64,000 bases of DNA from Paulownia fortunei (GCA_019321725.1 CM033115.1:22454673-22518672), one strand, 5' to 3'. Positions 10,701 to 24,800 are shown, counted from the stretch's first letter. Program-made: numbers and translations. Notes: generated from the sequence alone by a model not told the origin.

Positions 10701-13700
10701 AACTTAGGGCCGTACTGCGGACATTGTTGGAAGAATTGCCATCTGACTTGCCCATTTTACTATTGGGAACGTCCTCTATGCCACTTGCTGATATATGTGA
10801 TAATCCATCCTCGATATTCTCTGAACGCAATGTGTATGACTCCATAATCATTTCTCTTATGTATTTGGCTAATACTTGGATTTGTTACGATGGTTCTCTT
10901 AGTTTACCTTGTCAGCTGCATCAACATGCTCGGATGTTTTGTTCTTTCTCTTAGTATTTTACCTGTTTCTTTATTTCATTGTCAATATATTCATTTCATA
11001 TGTTTTGAGCCTTTGGTGGGCAGATTGTTTAGTTGTCTTCTTGACTCTGTGTTTGTTCTTTATTGTCTGTGCTTATAACATAAAAATAGTGGTTCCTTGT
11101 GGTTGAAGTTTTGCTTACTTTTCCATCGTCTAACCCTAATTTTATTGATTCTGCATTTTTATCATTTTCTATCTTTTTACTAACTTAACTATACCATATA
11201 TTTTTAATGAAGCTACAGCGTGCTATAATTGCTATTTATTTTCGACAGTTTGCATTTAAGCACACCATCAACCGAAGATAGGTCTTTGTTTCTTGACCAT
11301 CTGATAGAAGCTGCATTGTCAATTCAATCTGAGGGTGTAATAAAAGATTCTTCTAGATCTGAGGGCCTTCCTGAACTTCCAAAAGCACCAAAAGTGTCTA
11401 CTGGACCAAAGGCCTCAGAATTAAGGGCCAAATCTGAAGCTCAGGGACACGCTCTTCGCCGGTTGCGCATGTGCCTGCGTGATGTTTGCAATCGGTAAGA
11501 TATGGCTGATTATATGCTTTTCTTACTTGTCAATTCATGTATATGGCATTTCATTTTGAAAGCAACCATTTCATGTTCGTGTACAAGTTGGTTGGTTATT
11601 GATGTTTGGGTTAATTTTGCTTGTGTTTCTGAAGTGATACTATGCCATTGACTAAGGTACTGAAATGAAAACATCTTGATTTATATTCTCATGGACTCTA
11701 TATTTCCTAATTTTGATCTCTATATTTCCCTAATTGAAAGATGTATGTACTTTCTGAAAATGCTAAGGACTCAGGTAGATTTTCTTGAACTTTGTATTGC
11801 CTGCTAATATTTTTTCTCTTTTTATTTTAGTTCTCTCCGTTTGTGAGCGTTTATGACATGTAGAACTATTACCATCATCAAGTTGTTGGATACACCACAT
11901 ATTGGCAACAGGACTGAGTTTGTTTCTTTGTTCCTTCACATGCTTACAAATACTTGGAATTGTGATGGCGTTCCTGATTAGGAGTGAACTTTTGGTCGAG
12001 TTGAACAAGACATTGCTCTAGCTTGATTTTGAACTCTCTGTCAAGCTTGAAATTTTGTTTGCGTTTGGTTTGATTGTTAAACGAATCAAGCTTGAATGTG
12101 CTTTAATCGAGTCGAACGCGAGTCACCCTTTAGTAACTTGATATTTTGCACACGCATTATCAATTTTAGATAATTGAGTCAAGAGCCATTCTTTCAAATC
12201 TTATTAAATGAAAAAATATGTTCAAGTTTGATTTCTAATTAAAGAACCGTGTCAAACAAGCTCCTAACCTAGGTGTTTCTTATGTTTTATTTTAGTTGGG
12301 ACTTCTTTTCATTTACGAGTTATATCTACTCATAGCTCATGCCCAAGCAGTTTCATGTGTCTCCTGATTGTTGAGTGGCTTCTTGTTCTTAGCTAGCATT
12401 ATAAATCAAGGGCTGGACATTATTCTTTATTGGTGTTTGAAAGAGGGAGAAAGAGACGATAAAGGAGACAAAGTGGAAAACATCTCTCTCTCTCTCTCTC
12501 TCTATGCCGTGAAGCCCAGGCTTGATTTAAGATTGACTTTATAAAAAGTTAAATTCCGTGGTTCAACAGGCTTGGCATGCTTATTGTATTATGTTTAGAA
12601 GCTATTTCACAATTATCTTATAACTTTCTGGATTTCTATCTTTTCTTCGTTGGTGCAGGATTCTGTATGATAAGCGTTTTAGTGTCTTTCATTATCCAGT
12701 CTCGGACGAAGATGCACCAAATTATCGTGCTATAATCCAGAATCCTATGGACATGGCTACTTTGTTGCAGCGTGTCGACAGTGGGAAGTATATCACATGT
12801 AAAGCTTTCTTGGAGGATTTCGATCTAATTTTGACCAATGCCAAGGTGCATGCTCAATAATAGCGACCTTTAACGTAAAGGTTTCTCTTGATGTGCATTG
12901 TTTGTGAAACTTCCTTGTGGGCTATTAAATTAAAATTTGTGAAAAAATTTGGCAAATACTGATTGAGATTATGTAAAACACCTCTTCTTGCCATTACATT
13001 TTTGCAAGATATTTAGGAAAAGCTTGAGTAATTTTGTCTCCGTGGCCATTGATGGAGATCAATACAATTTTGTGCCTAGAAAAGTCAACGCAATCTATTC
13101 TGGAGATGTGCTGCTTTTGCACATATTTTGTAGCTTTACCTTGTCAGTTAATGTTGTTTATCGTTAAGTGAGACTTGAATATGTCAATGATTCCTAGTGG
13201 GTAGGTTGTGAATACTGTGTGGCTGTGCTTTCTTGTCAAAACATTGGTGAGCAGAACCTGACATGACATTGTCTGCAGAATTTCAATCTCTGCTGCTTCC
13301 AGAGATACAACCAGTTGGTTTTTCACCCCTTGTTGTTTATGCTTCTTTGCGGAAGAAAAGTTAATCAGGCTTGCCTTAGTGTAAAGTTCTTTCTTCTAGT
13401 TTTAATGATTAATCAAATGAAGTTCAACTTAGTCCGCGTGCAAATATTGATGTACATGATGTGACCGATGAACGTGTGATGGATGTTACTGGATTTTGAA
13501 GATTGTCACATAAATGTAGCATAAATGTGGATCCCAATTAGGGGCAAGTTGGGGTATCTTTCCATAGGATCCCAACGAGGGGAAAGCCGCCAGGGTGTCT
13601 TTTCCATACATTATGAGATAATGCTAATAAATTCATTAGATCCTTGCAATATGTCTTTTCATTTCAGTTTTTACTGCTGTCTAGTGGCTGTGTCACGAAC

Positions 13701-16124
13701 ATTGAGGGGCTTATCATTTTCACCTCTTCAGATTTTTGTGTTTTACACTATTGTAAATTCTTCATGAATGACAGTGTACAGTTTCTGCTAATAGCTATTG
13801 TAAATGCTTATCTAGAAAATCATCTGATGCATTATTCTTGCATTATCTTTGGCTTTGATTAGAAATATAACGGAGATGATTACAATGGAGCAAGGATCGT
13901 CAGTAGAGCTCATGAGCTTCATGATGCAGTATGGTCATCTACCAGTTTGTGCTTTCCTTTTCTATCTGGAGCTTCACACCCTTAATATGATGGGAATATT
14001 TTTACTTTTCAGGTGCATGGTATGCTATCGCAGATGGACCCTTCCCTGGTTGCATTTTGTGACAAGATTGCAGATGAAGGAGGCCCAGTCTCCATGCCTG
14101 ATGATATAGCTGGGGCGGCACTGCCACAAACTCCTGTTATTCAGATGACCACTGTGCCTAGGGCCAGTGCCCGACTTCGTAATGTCCAGCCTGAAGTGAA
14201 TCTGGATCAAAGCTATGAAGCAATCAAAAGGCCAAAGAAACATATTGATGCCTCTCATGCAGGTACCATTCTTTTGGCTGGTTTACTATTGCTGATATTA
14301 GTTGTAGCTCTGCACTGGTGATGTTTAGTATTCGGTTCTTTTGACAAAATGGGAAACTCTAGTATTAGAGGTTGTTTCAATGAGCATTAACACCTAAAGG
14401 GGAGGATCTCTGGACCCTGTTATCTATGCGATGCTGTTTCTATATCGACACCTGCCTCTACCTTGGAATTTGGTACTCCCATTCCCCGCTTTCCCTTTCG
14501 TTTGAACGATGGGCATCTGCAATATCTGATAGCCCCTAGCCACCTTATCTTCATGAAAATGGAAAGGAAATAGAATAATGGGGAACACAGAAAAAGAGAA
14601 AGAGAAGGTGAAATAGAAAAGGAACAGATTTGATAGCACAAAATTGGCCATCTGCATGTGATCCATTCACCTTATGTGTACACCAGCTTTTGCAATCTCT
14701 TAATTGAGTTATTGATGGCCCAATTAGTGGAGTCCAAATAGTCTGGGGGTGTACTAGTTTGGTTACTAATTACTGTCATTTATGCTTTGCTCATGTTGTC
14801 CTCAGCTCTAGAAGCCTTTTAAAAAGTCTATTGTTGTAGTTGGCTTGGAAAATTTGTCTATGGTTAATTGGTATTTATTGGGAATATTGCCTCTAATTTT
14901 ATTGCATGGTAACATATTAAAGCATGCATGCATTAGTCCTGAAGGTTGATATTATATGAGAATTGGAAGACTTGATGAGCAAAATAACCAGGGAGAAAAA
15001 TGGCTGTGAATGAAGAACAGAGGATACAATTGAAATCTAGTGGATGTATTTGATCTAAAAAGAAAAGCAGAAGCGGTTTTTCTGAGATTAATCTTTCAGG
15101 CTGAGAAAGATAAACTGTGGGAATATAATTTTTGAACCCTAACTCAAAGCATGTTTAGACCTCCTAATTGGAGTTGATGAATGAGGAATATCTGAGTCCT
15201 ACCCAGAGGCAAATAAGGAAAGAATAAAGTTTCTATGCGTTTTCATGTATTCCTGTGAGAATTGACAAGGCAAGAATTGGTTCTCATCTCTGCTCCATTC
15301 GAAAGATTGTCTTGTAAAATTTGTATGGTTGAGGGGTACCAACGCAGATGCCAAGTAATTGGAGTTGATAGGATTTGAATGTGTTTCAACTCTTTCCATT
15401 TCCTCTTTAAACCTGCCAAGCACTATTTTGCTCTTCTTACTATAATCTCCTTTGGCCGTCATGCAAACTTATAGGGTGCAGCTAAGGTAATGTTTGGCAC
15501 GTCTGGTTGTCAAATGATTTATCTCTTCATATTCCATAGCTGTAATTATTGAGTTTTTCACATACCACAGAGTTGATCCTGTGTTATGTAACTGATCAAA
15601 AAAGAAAAATTTTCTTATGAGATACTATCCCTTGCTCTGTGTTGATATCTACTTGTATGAATTTTGTTTCATGTTTGAGACCTTGTTGTTCCTTGTGTAT
15701 TTTCTCACATGCTGGCAACTGGAACCTTGTTTTCACTTCACTTTTGGTAGCAGAAGAGGAATCACAGCTTGATTCAGTTCCGCTAAAGTCATGTCAAGAT
15801 GCTGAAGAAAATGTTATAGTTCCAGAAAGGTCGGAAAGTTCGGTTGGCGTTGGCAACCAGCGTGGGAGTTCTGATTGTCATCAAAATGGGTGTGAATCCC
15901 AAGATGTTACCATGTCCGATGGAGAGCTTTCCAATCAAGTTGAGTCCATCAAGCAGATGTTTGTGGAGCGTACAAAACATTACGACATTCCACAGCTTGA
16001 AAGATTGTACACTCGCATAGTGAAGGGTGTTTTCGAAACAAAAAGTAGGGCTAAGGTCCAAGATCTTAAAGCTTCGATTTTGAGTTTTTTGTTAGAGTTT
16101 GCAGAGGATCAATCTCGTTTCTAA
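7791..16124 (+). CDS. ATAD2/Yta7-type bromodomain AAA ATPase (10 coding exons)
   Basis: This nuclear protein of 1190 aa matches the family of human ATAD2, yeast Yta7 and Arabidopsis AT1G05910, which act on histones and chromatin. The coding exons are 7791-8012, 8240-8341, 8485-10281, 10364-10552, 10691-10833, 11249-11494, 12659-12845, 13863-13928, 14013-14262 and 15754-16124. A 5' UTR exon near 6340-6438 is joined across a roughly 1.3 kb intron. The N-terminus is basic (RSKRKKTKTR), followed by short PRREGLR repeats and a Glu/Asp-rich tract (about residues 160-220). AAA1 has Walker A GPPGTGKT (about 411-418), Walker B IIFFDEID (about 471-478) and an arginine finger in RRPGRFDREF. AAA2 is degenerate, with GDGAVGLD in place of a P-loop. 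The bromodomain (about 885-1000) keeps its YN motif in KYNGDDYNG. The C-terminal exon is hydrophilic with a helical end. All phases close and the length agrees with the Arabidopsis protein. Confidence 0.93.
8551..8600 (+). repeat. 21-bp in-frame tandem repeat in the AAA ATPase gene
   Basis: CCTCGTCGTGAAGG-type units of 21 bp occur at 8551-8571 and 8572-8592, with a partial third at 8593-8600. They encode PRREGLR twice and then PRR. The array sits just before the acidic tract and adds a basic patch. The near-identity of the units suggests recent slippage duplication. Confidence 0.85.
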
Positions 16125-16670
16125 TATAACCACATATTCTTAATTTAAAGTATAATTTTCCAACTTGATGAGATTGAGTCAGTCGTGAACTTTTTGTCAC
16201 ATGCCAATATTCTCTCTCTCTCTCTCTCAATTTTAAGTTAATTGCACAGTTCAGGAAATGTTGTACGGGGAAGAAAGCAAGTAGAATTCTTCTCAAGTAA
16301 CTTTTTTACTAGGGAAGCTTCAGATATGCATAATTGGGTGTGGTTGGGAATACAAGGAGATCGGCAAATAATTTCGATATATTACTTGAATGAAATTGCA
16401 TTGGCAAAGGCTAGCCTATTAATGGCAAGCCAAAAACACACACCCCGTAATTTTCTTACAATTCTTTTCTCTATTGTCTGGCTCATAATTCAACAGGCAT
16501 GTATCTACAAATGATCGCTTTCTAGAAGCTGATTCCATTTGTCCAAGTGTTCATGATTTTTGCTTTACGGTTTATATGATGTTACATTAGGATTATATCA
16601 TTAGAATTGGGCACCAGGTTATCTGATGTTACATTAGGACTATATTATTTGAATAGGGCACCAGGTTCTT
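16125..16670. other. Convergent 3' region between the AAA ATPase and ABCG25 genes
   Basis: About 546 bp separate the two facing stop codons, so both 3' UTRs fall here. It contains a (CT)n run near 16212-16228 and a short near-duplicate segment (ATTAGGATTATAT / ATTAGGACTATAT) about 50 bp apart near 16586-16645. There is no coding signal. Confidence 0.6.
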
Positions 16671-19600
16671 TCAAGCTCGAATTCTCCTTAGAGAGACATA
16701 GGCCAATAGTCGGTACCCTATAAACACCATCAACAATATGCCTACACTCATTGCAGGGTGGATTTGCCCTAGGATGTCTTCATTGATGAATTTGCAGGTG
16801 GCTCTATATTGTCCCCTAGATGAGCAGCCAAGCAATGAGGAAATACTTTTCCCTTCTCCATATTGGACATTGATAAGAAGTCTATAGTTGTAAAATGTAA
16901 TCGAAATATACTTTATCCATGACATGAAGAATGGTACTTTGTGCACATAGTACCCTCCTGTCAAAACAAATGCCAGCATTGTGACAGTGACCACAGTTGA
17001 AGCCTGCTTGGCATCCATGATCAAAGCACCAACTGCAAGGCCTAGCCCTTGAGACACAAGCACGTAACCTAGTACGACCATTAATGTTGTTGCAAATGCA
17101 GAGAGTTCGGGTTTTAGTCCTGTCATCCAATATGTTACGCAGAGGAACGATGTGGGGAGGATAAGCTCCATTGGCAGGTCACCCGTGATCCGGGCCATGA
17201 AGTAAGATGACAGTGTGTACATACCTGAGGCCCTTTCCTTCATGAAAACGGCTCGATCTTGAGGAAAGGCGAAAACTGCATTGAACGAGGGAAAAACACC
17301 CCAGAAGACGGAAATGAAGAATAGAAGGCCAAGGCGGTCCTGGATGTCCCTGTAATCTGAATGCCACCACATGAAACCAGCTAGCAATGAGGCCACAATC
17401 ACTTGAAAAACTCTCAATGAGTTGAAGGTCTCGTGCTTTCTCTCCTTGAGGTTTCTCTGGAGTAGAATGCTGAACTGATTGAACCAAGTGGAAAAATGAT
17501 TCTCACAACCGTAATGTTCAGTTGTAGCATTGCCAAGGATCATTGTTTCTTCTGGAACCATATTTGGGGCGTCCATGCAAGCCACTTTCACCTTCGGCGC
17601 CAGTAAATTGTTGTAAGAGGATACAAGGGCTTGCCTCACATTAGGCTTCTCTCTTTCACTTGTACCATCAAGTTGACATACCCCTGCATCCGTAAGCATA
17701 GATTTAGCACATTTCAGCACCACCTATTATACAACTTAGACCTACATGTAATTATAGGGTGCTACGAATATATAAAGTTTCTATAGTTAGTAGGATGCAA
17801 TAACTGTGTTTAAAGATCAATACACAACTTAAAAATTGCCTACAAACTTAAAATTTGACATCAAAGTGTAACAGAAACTCTGGACTGATCTTGTGGGCAG
17901 CTCTGTCGAGTATATGAAAGGTGAGGGCCAGCATTTTTCCCAGCACCAGAAAGAAACTAAATGTTAACTAAATCAAATTTGATAGCTGTTACTAATCATA
18001 TATTTGCTCTTAAGCTTGCAACCTAAATCCTTGTTTCAGTTCAGGATATGCAATTGAAAATTACTACTAACACAGTTTAGCCATGTTTAAGTTCAGATTT
18101 TGCTCAAGAGACAAGACGAAAGGTCATCAATGTCAGCTTTCTTCCGAGTGTGTGACAAGAAAAGTTACCCTCTGTTGCATAGGATGTTGATACTTCTACG
18201 GACATATCAAGACTCAAAGGCATATTATGATATCCATATTGGACAGTTAAAAGCATTACTATTAGTAGGTATTTAGTAAGATAATTCAGAATTAGTGATC
18301 TGTATATAGTGACTAACTAAAGCTGTCCAATGTTGGTGGTGAGGTAGAAGTCCATTGAACATAATGCTGCTAATGGATTTGGGCCACCATCTCCACTTCC
18401 TTTATCTTCAATATCCGTTAATTTAATCCATCACACTTTATTTGGTGGAGGGAAGAATTCCTTTGCTGAGCACCTTATATTCTCACTGCATTCTTCAAAT
18501 TAAGGTACAAAGAGGAAAAAAAATCAATTTTTTGTGTAAAGAGAAGAAAGAAACAAAAATGAGGAAACGCTTTTCAATTATTCAATAAGTGGATCCAAAG
18601 AGAGTGACTATTCGCAAAGATAATATGATCTCACTTACGTATGATTGGATGAACTCGACCACACCAAATCCGAACTAGAAATCTGTGGGTGTGCTGCATA
18701 AAACTGAGGGGCTTGGAGAGCCATGCAGGACTAAATGTATCAATGTTATTGGGGGAAGTACACATATGCCACCACCTTTCTTTTGGTTAGATGGTATCCT
18801 ACGCAAGCAATGTTGTCACCTTTCTCATAATGCAAATTATGATGATTGTGTCCAACAAGAAGAAATCCTACTTCATTTTTGGTTCAATGTTCTAAACAGA
18901 ACCACCTTAAAAAAAAAAGGAGGGGCGAAAAGATTAACAAGTGAAATGGCTCCGCATCAATGCTTATCTTGTCATTTCTTTTAGCAATAAACTTGTGTTG
19001 GTGACATGTCCCACCAAAATCCAAATTCTTGAAAATGAATAGTGACATATCTTGTCTATATATTCTTGAAAATGAATAGGAAAAGAAGGAACTAAGCCTG
19101 AGGAAATTCAAAAAACCCTTTGTCTGAGAGGCTCAAAATCCAAATTTAATGTGCATGATTAGTATATAATTAGTAGTTCTCTGTTAATACACAAATATCA
19201 TATGTTGTGTTAAAAACCTCAAGGCCAGAGCAGTATTTGTCATATACCTTTAGCAAATCATGAAAAGTAGAGGTATCTCATCTCATTTTCCTGCACAGAA
19301 TGGGGCATGGGTTGGTTTGAAATTTGAAACTCACTTACCATCCCCCATTCATTTTAAAGCGATGACATATATATTCTGTTTTATCGGCAAACCTTCATTT
19401 ATTTCAGTTCCCTTAATTTCAGAAAAAGTCATTACAATTAACTCACTTAAAAATAAACTAATTAATCAATATTTTCCATATTAAATAAAAGTGAAGAAGG
19501 GATGAAAGATTAGGCATTTAGCATTGCAATAAATATATATCAAGATCACTGGGAAAGTGGATAGCATGAAAAATGTCTAATAAGGAAAAAGTGAAAAGAA

Positions 19601-21622
19601 AAGGTAAGCCCGCAAGTTTAAAAAATAAGGGGCAGGTGGTGTGCAGCTAAAATAAAAAAAGTTTACCCTTTCCACAGTAGTTTGAAGATGCTTTAGTCAG
19701 TAGGCATCACTAAGTTTGCTTCCACCTTTCCATCTCATAAACAATATAAAGAAACCATCACCATCCCCACCACCACCATCCCTTGGCTGTTAAGTTTCTG
19801 ACAAGCGGCATTTGATGTGTAATTTAAGATGTGCTAGGGATTTTCATTTATATTCACTTAATACTAGTAGTTACTACTTTCTTACTATAAGCTATGAGAT
19901 ATTTGATGGGAAATCTTTAATGGAACTTGAACCTGGTACCCTACTCAATTACTATTGGATTTCATGTACGATTGTGATTTTTTCGAATCTTGAAATTCGT
20001 TAAGAATAACTCTCCAAGCTCGAATGGTCCATTTTACCTTTTGCAAATACAATAATGTTTCGCAACATTTTCACATCTATCATCCAAATTTGTTGCACAG
20101 AGTGAAATTCTTGTAAGACCTATATGTTGTGGATAAAAATCATCACACTCAACTCTTTCTATTCAACACAATCACGAATGTATAAGTGTGTTGCATCTAA
20201 TCTATGTAAAAAAAGCCCCCGTTGCACAACTTGCAAAAACAGATTTGGACCGTAGTTCAGAGCCATCAATTTTCTGTACTAATTCAAGTAGAAGAAATAT
20301 GAGAAAGAGATAAATAGTAGTACGTACCATTAGCGAGATCAAGCAAGAAATCAGCAGGATTCATGGCGAAACACGGTGAGAACCCAACGCTCTCAAAGTA
20401 CCCCATCGCCTCACTCCCTTTACCAGAGTAAATACACCTCCCCTCCGACAACACGAGCAACTCATCAAACACCTGGTAAACACGGCTCGACGGCTGATGC
20501 ACCGACGTCACCACCGTCTTCCCCTTCGCCGCCAGCCCCCCCAGCGTCGCCACCAGCCTGTACGCCGCCGTTGCGTCCAGTCCCGAAGTGGGCTCATCCA
20601 GAATCAACAAACTCGGGTCTACCAACATCTCATGCGCTATGCTTACTCTTTTTCTTTCCCCGCCGGAAATCCCGCGTATGAAGCTGTTGCCGATGATCGT
20701 ATGCGCGCATTTCGACAAACCCAGTTCAGAAATGACAGATTCTGCGATTGCAATCTTCTCATTTTTGAGTACTGAACTCGGAAGTCTTAGCAATGAACAG
20801 AAACGAGAGTTTCTCGGACTGTTAGATGTGGATATAACACATCATCTTGTGCTACAAAACCGGTATTTTTCTGAACGGATTTTGTTAACTTCCGGTTGTT
20901 GAAGAGGATTGTTCCGGTGAGTCCGTGTCCATGGTGGAGACGACCTGCAAGCGCGTTGAGCAGCGTCGATTTGCCGCTTCCGGAGGGGCCGAGGATGGCT
21001 AGGATTTTTCCGGGAGCTGCCATGCCGGTGATGCCGTTTAAGATTGTTCGTTCTTGAAGATGGTGGATTGTCGGATTCTCCTCGTCAGATGACGGCGGTG
21101 AGCTGGCGGCAAACATGTTTATTATGCTACTGGTTCTTGATTTGGTGTTGCTATCATGCAGCTTTACTGTGAAATAGACGTCCAAGAACTGCAGTTCCAA
21201 ACCACGAAAATAAACATCGTTTGTCTAACAATGTTTAACCAAAAAGCTCAACTCTTTTAGCTACAATGTGTTATATATAACCTCAAAAAACTGTCAGGAA
21301 CAGAACCAGAGTTGCAGGGTTAGGGGACAAAACATACAAAAGGTTGGCAAAAGACTCTATATGAACTAAAGATTTCATTCTGACCGTGCCAGCCTGCTAC
21401 TTGCTCATAGTTTGTCTTTCTACAAATTCTTCAAGATTTTTTATGGTTTCCAGGTTTGAGTAATTCTCAATTTTGTAACTTATTGAGATGCTTATATGTT
21501 ACCTTGAGGGTGATTGGAGAAGAAGACTGGAGGTGATGGGAATTGGAATCCCGAGTAGAGTATGGTTTGGAGTTTTCTCCTACATTGGGAGAAGCTTCTG
21601 CGGCTTCGCCACACGCCAGCAT
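16671..21622 (-). CDS. ABCG25: ABCG25-type half-size ABC transporter with a one-base frameshift (3 exons)
   Basis: This WBC-subfamily transporter (ATP-binding domain, then membrane domain) is closest to Arabidopsis ABCG25, a plasma-membrane abscisic acid exporter. The exons are 21622..21503 (40 codons), 21188..20328 and 17683..16671; the second intron is 2.6 kb. Motifs are Walker [10 protein letters not shown] (residues 107-115), signature [10 protein letters not shown], Walker [13 protein letters not shown] and H-loop SVHQPSS. Membrane-domain landmarks include [33 protein letters not shown] and [12 protein letters not shown]. The segment [20 protein letters not shown] is characteristic of ABCG25. 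Exon 2 is not open throughout. At 20801-20803, after RETL, one base is missing compared with the conserved frame, so the literal frame ends five codons later; the downstream reading is otherwise intact and would give about 664 aa. This is either a recently broken allele or gene, or a consensus error in a homopolymer. A TATA box lies upstream at 21826-21837. Confidence 0.85.
17684..20327 (-). other. Large second intron of ABCG25
   Basis: This intron of about 2.6 kb runs from the donor AATG|GTACGT (20328|20327) to the acceptor GATGCAG|GG (17684|17683). It is AT-rich. I find no exon, RNA gene or clear mobile element in it, only short unrelated open frames. Confidence 0.7.
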
Positions 21623-21825
21623 TGTTTTGATTGTCTTTTGGCACTTTTTTCTCTTCAAAAAAAAAAAAAAGAGGGGAAAGGATAGGTATATTGCACGAAA
21701 AAAGTGATGGTGAAAAAGTATTGGACCTGAGGGAAAGGAACAGGGAAAGGTAAAGGTTAGGAAAAGGAGTGTGACTGTGAAGTGGATATAGAAAGAATGA
21801 GAGCTCGGACACTTGCTCCCCTACT

Positions 21826-21837
21826 GTATTTATATAG
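21826..21837 (-). promoter_or_regulatory. TATA box of the ABCG25 gene
   Basis: On the minus strand the sequence reads CTATATAAATAC, a near-perfect plant TATA box about 205 bp upstream of the ATG at 21622. Transcription would start near 21800, leaving a 5' UTR of about 180 nt that contains a pyrimidine-rich stretch. Confidence 0.6.
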
Positions 21838-24800
21838 TTTTGAGCTACAAGTACCTGCTACCAGACCGAAACCCCTCACAGTTTTTTTGGGAAAAATATG
21901 ATGAGTTGTTAATATCAGATTTGGAGCACCCGAATCCTTTACACACTCCAACGAGATTCGATTGGAAAATTTAGATTAATCAAAGTCATTCATTTCAGAT
22001 TTGGTGCTTGTTTCCAGCTATTAGGATCTTGTTTTTAAATAACTTTTAATTTCATTACAATACAATGAAGGTATTATTCTCCAAAATACTTAATTGTATT
22101 TTTCAAATAGTTTCTGTGCTATGTGGTACTAAACCGACAAAGCCATATGCCCATGATCTTTCAATCTTGAATTCTTGGTTCAAGAACCAGTTTTTTTTTG
22201 TAGCTACTCCATTTATGTGTATATGAATACGCGCATGTGGAACGCTCGAGTGGAATGACAAACTAACTCCGCAGTGTTCCATCAAAATGCAAATAAAACT
22301 AAATTCCTCTATTGTATAGATAATTGATTTAATTTTTTTAAGAAATGCATTGAGCTAACAAAACAGAGAAGAGGTAGAGTCCAATTACAGCAACCTCAGG
22401 AAAAGAGAAAAAACATTGAATGACAATTAAGTACACACATGATATGTCAATGCAATGTTTCTCAAACAAATTCAATGTATGCGAAGCATCCAGCGGTTCT
22501 TTGGCTGCATGCTTTATGAGTTAAAAGGGTTCTAAATTCCACGATTTAGCTCCACAGAATTCATTGACATTGAGGTTGGAACTACTTATAAGTTGATACT
22601 TAGGCTCCACATGTTTGTCCAAAAACAAAAATTCTCTGAACTTGGATGATAGTGCTGTTTTTCCATTGAGGAAAATAATGCAAACATGCACAATGGTGAA
22701 ATATGTGATGACAGTAGTATCCATTGTAAACAGTGATAATGGTAATTCAATATGTTTCTTTTTTTTTTTTTAACTCCGCACGCACTCACTAACATTAACA
22801 GGTCGAACCCTGACCTCCAACACAAAGTTTCTTAGAGGAAAACAATCTTTTTATTACAAGTGTTCTTATCTATTTTTTCGATTTTAGGATGAATTGGTAT
22901 CAAGACGAGCTTTTCATATACGATTAAAGGAAAATGGTCAACGTCGGACTGGATGATTCTTAAGGAAATTCGTTATGGTCTGATCTCAAGTAATTAGCAT
23001 AACAAGAATTTGAATCTATAAGATTTTATGTCACGAACTCTCTTTTACCATTAAGCCAACCCACTAAATTTACTGACATCTAATACTTCTGCCATTATTT
23101 TTCATGGAAAAGACAGAGATCCAAAAGAAATGCTTCCCACTGTTCATCAAGCAGAAAGGATATATAATTGTGACATGAGTAATGAATATGGCAGTTGTAG
23201 TGTGGTTTGGAGGAAAGCGACCGATAAGTGCTAGTGCAAGCTGGGACACACTTTAAAACTATGTTACTATATCAGAAAAATTTAATACAATTATCCGCCT
23301 AAGTCAAAACATAATTATTTGATAAAAATAAAGGATATAATTCAATTATTCTACATGACATAAAATTTTAAAGTTATTTTTATTATGGAGCAATGCACAT
23401 ATAATAATACTTTTTTTGTTTGTTTAATTTCTAGAACAAAATTAACTTAAAAACCACAATAAACTGCAATAAATTGCACCTTTGATTTTAATTAACAAAA
23501 TAATAATTTTAATTTATTCTTTAATAAAACGTAATTAAGTTTGAAATTAAATAATAATAAAAAAAAAAAAAAACACCCCGATCCAAAACAACTAAAGGCG
23601 TAAATGGGCCTATGTGGACCTAACCCAATGAACAACCCCACGAGAGTGGACGTATCATGGTCCGGGTTGGCCCATCACAAGTAACCCATGTTAGTCTGGA
23701 CCATGTCAAATATTTTTGAGTGACTGCATCCATGCAAAGACCATAAACCCACTTATATAATTTTTGGGCTTGTGTAGGGCCGTACCCATTGGGCTTGCTC
23801 GTAGTTTTTAATTAAACATGATAAGTAAAAAGTACGGACAAATAATAATATGCATGTTGGAAGGTTGTAGAAATTAAATGGTTATCTAAAGCAAGCTTCT
23901 TTTTTTTTTTTTTTAACTTGAGTTAAATAGTTACATCCCATCATTAAATTTGAAAAAATTAATTATCAACAACTAATTAACAATCGACATCAACTTTAAA
24001 AAAATATTAATACGTGACATAAAAGACAAAATATTAATTTATAATAAAAAATAAATAAATTACAAATCTTTGAGATTTGAAAATTGAATGGCGACCACAT
24101 ATTAAATAATCGATAATATACAATCTCTGTGGAATCTTGTTGGCCCAATTCAATTATTATTTGATCACGGGAGATCCAATCTTTGCCACTTTGCTGTTGA
24201 GATATACAACAAAGTAAGAACATACACTATAATTGCTCACATGAAGGATTAGGCGAACAAGGTCCACGACAACCTTAGAAGAAACAAACATCAAATTACT
24301 AGTAAGTCATGCCATTCTCAGAAAGTTAAATCAATTAGAATTAGAGAGGATAATAGGAACAAGAAAAGTAAAGACAAAAACACCTGATCACGAGTCCCAA
24401 GAATTTTGTATAAACTTCCGAAATGGCTGCCGCCTATTTTTAACTCTTTTTATCTCATGTGACTGGTGTGATACATAATGACATCATTAATTATAAAATC
24501 CTCTTTTAAATGCAGCGTTTCATTACAGAAAAAAAAAAAAAAAAGGGTTAGACTTAGATAAATTAAATATATAACTTATACTATTGTTTGCTTCTTAAAT
24601 AAATGTTAGGTCAGCATATCGCAAATGATATTACTAATCAGACAAAAAGTGTTATGATTCGCTAACATTAATAATTTCATTTTATCTGTGAAATATAATT
24701 ATTCATTTTACAAGATCTTATGTTATTGGGTATAACTATGGTGAAATATAGTATTTTTAAGAAAAAAAGATGATATATGATCAAGAAAACACAAACAACC

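Noticed and set aside
18685..18984. Open frame of 99 aa in the second ABCG25 intron
   Set aside because: There is no known domain and no splice support; it lies within an intron with good donor and acceptor sites.
20376..20902. Plus-strand Pro/Arg-rich frames opposite the ABCG25 nucleotide-binding domain
   Set aside because: They are shadows of the GC-rich conserved ATPase exon and contain no recognisable domain.
21492..21812. Open frame MSELSFFLYPLHSH on the minus strand upstream of ABCG25
   Set aside because: It covers the leader of ABCG25 in a different frame, has no recognised domain, and ends within the first coding exon.
22103..22825. Short minus-strand frames in the 22-23 kb region
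   Set aside because: They have no domain similarity, are AT-rich and overlap repeat-like sequence.
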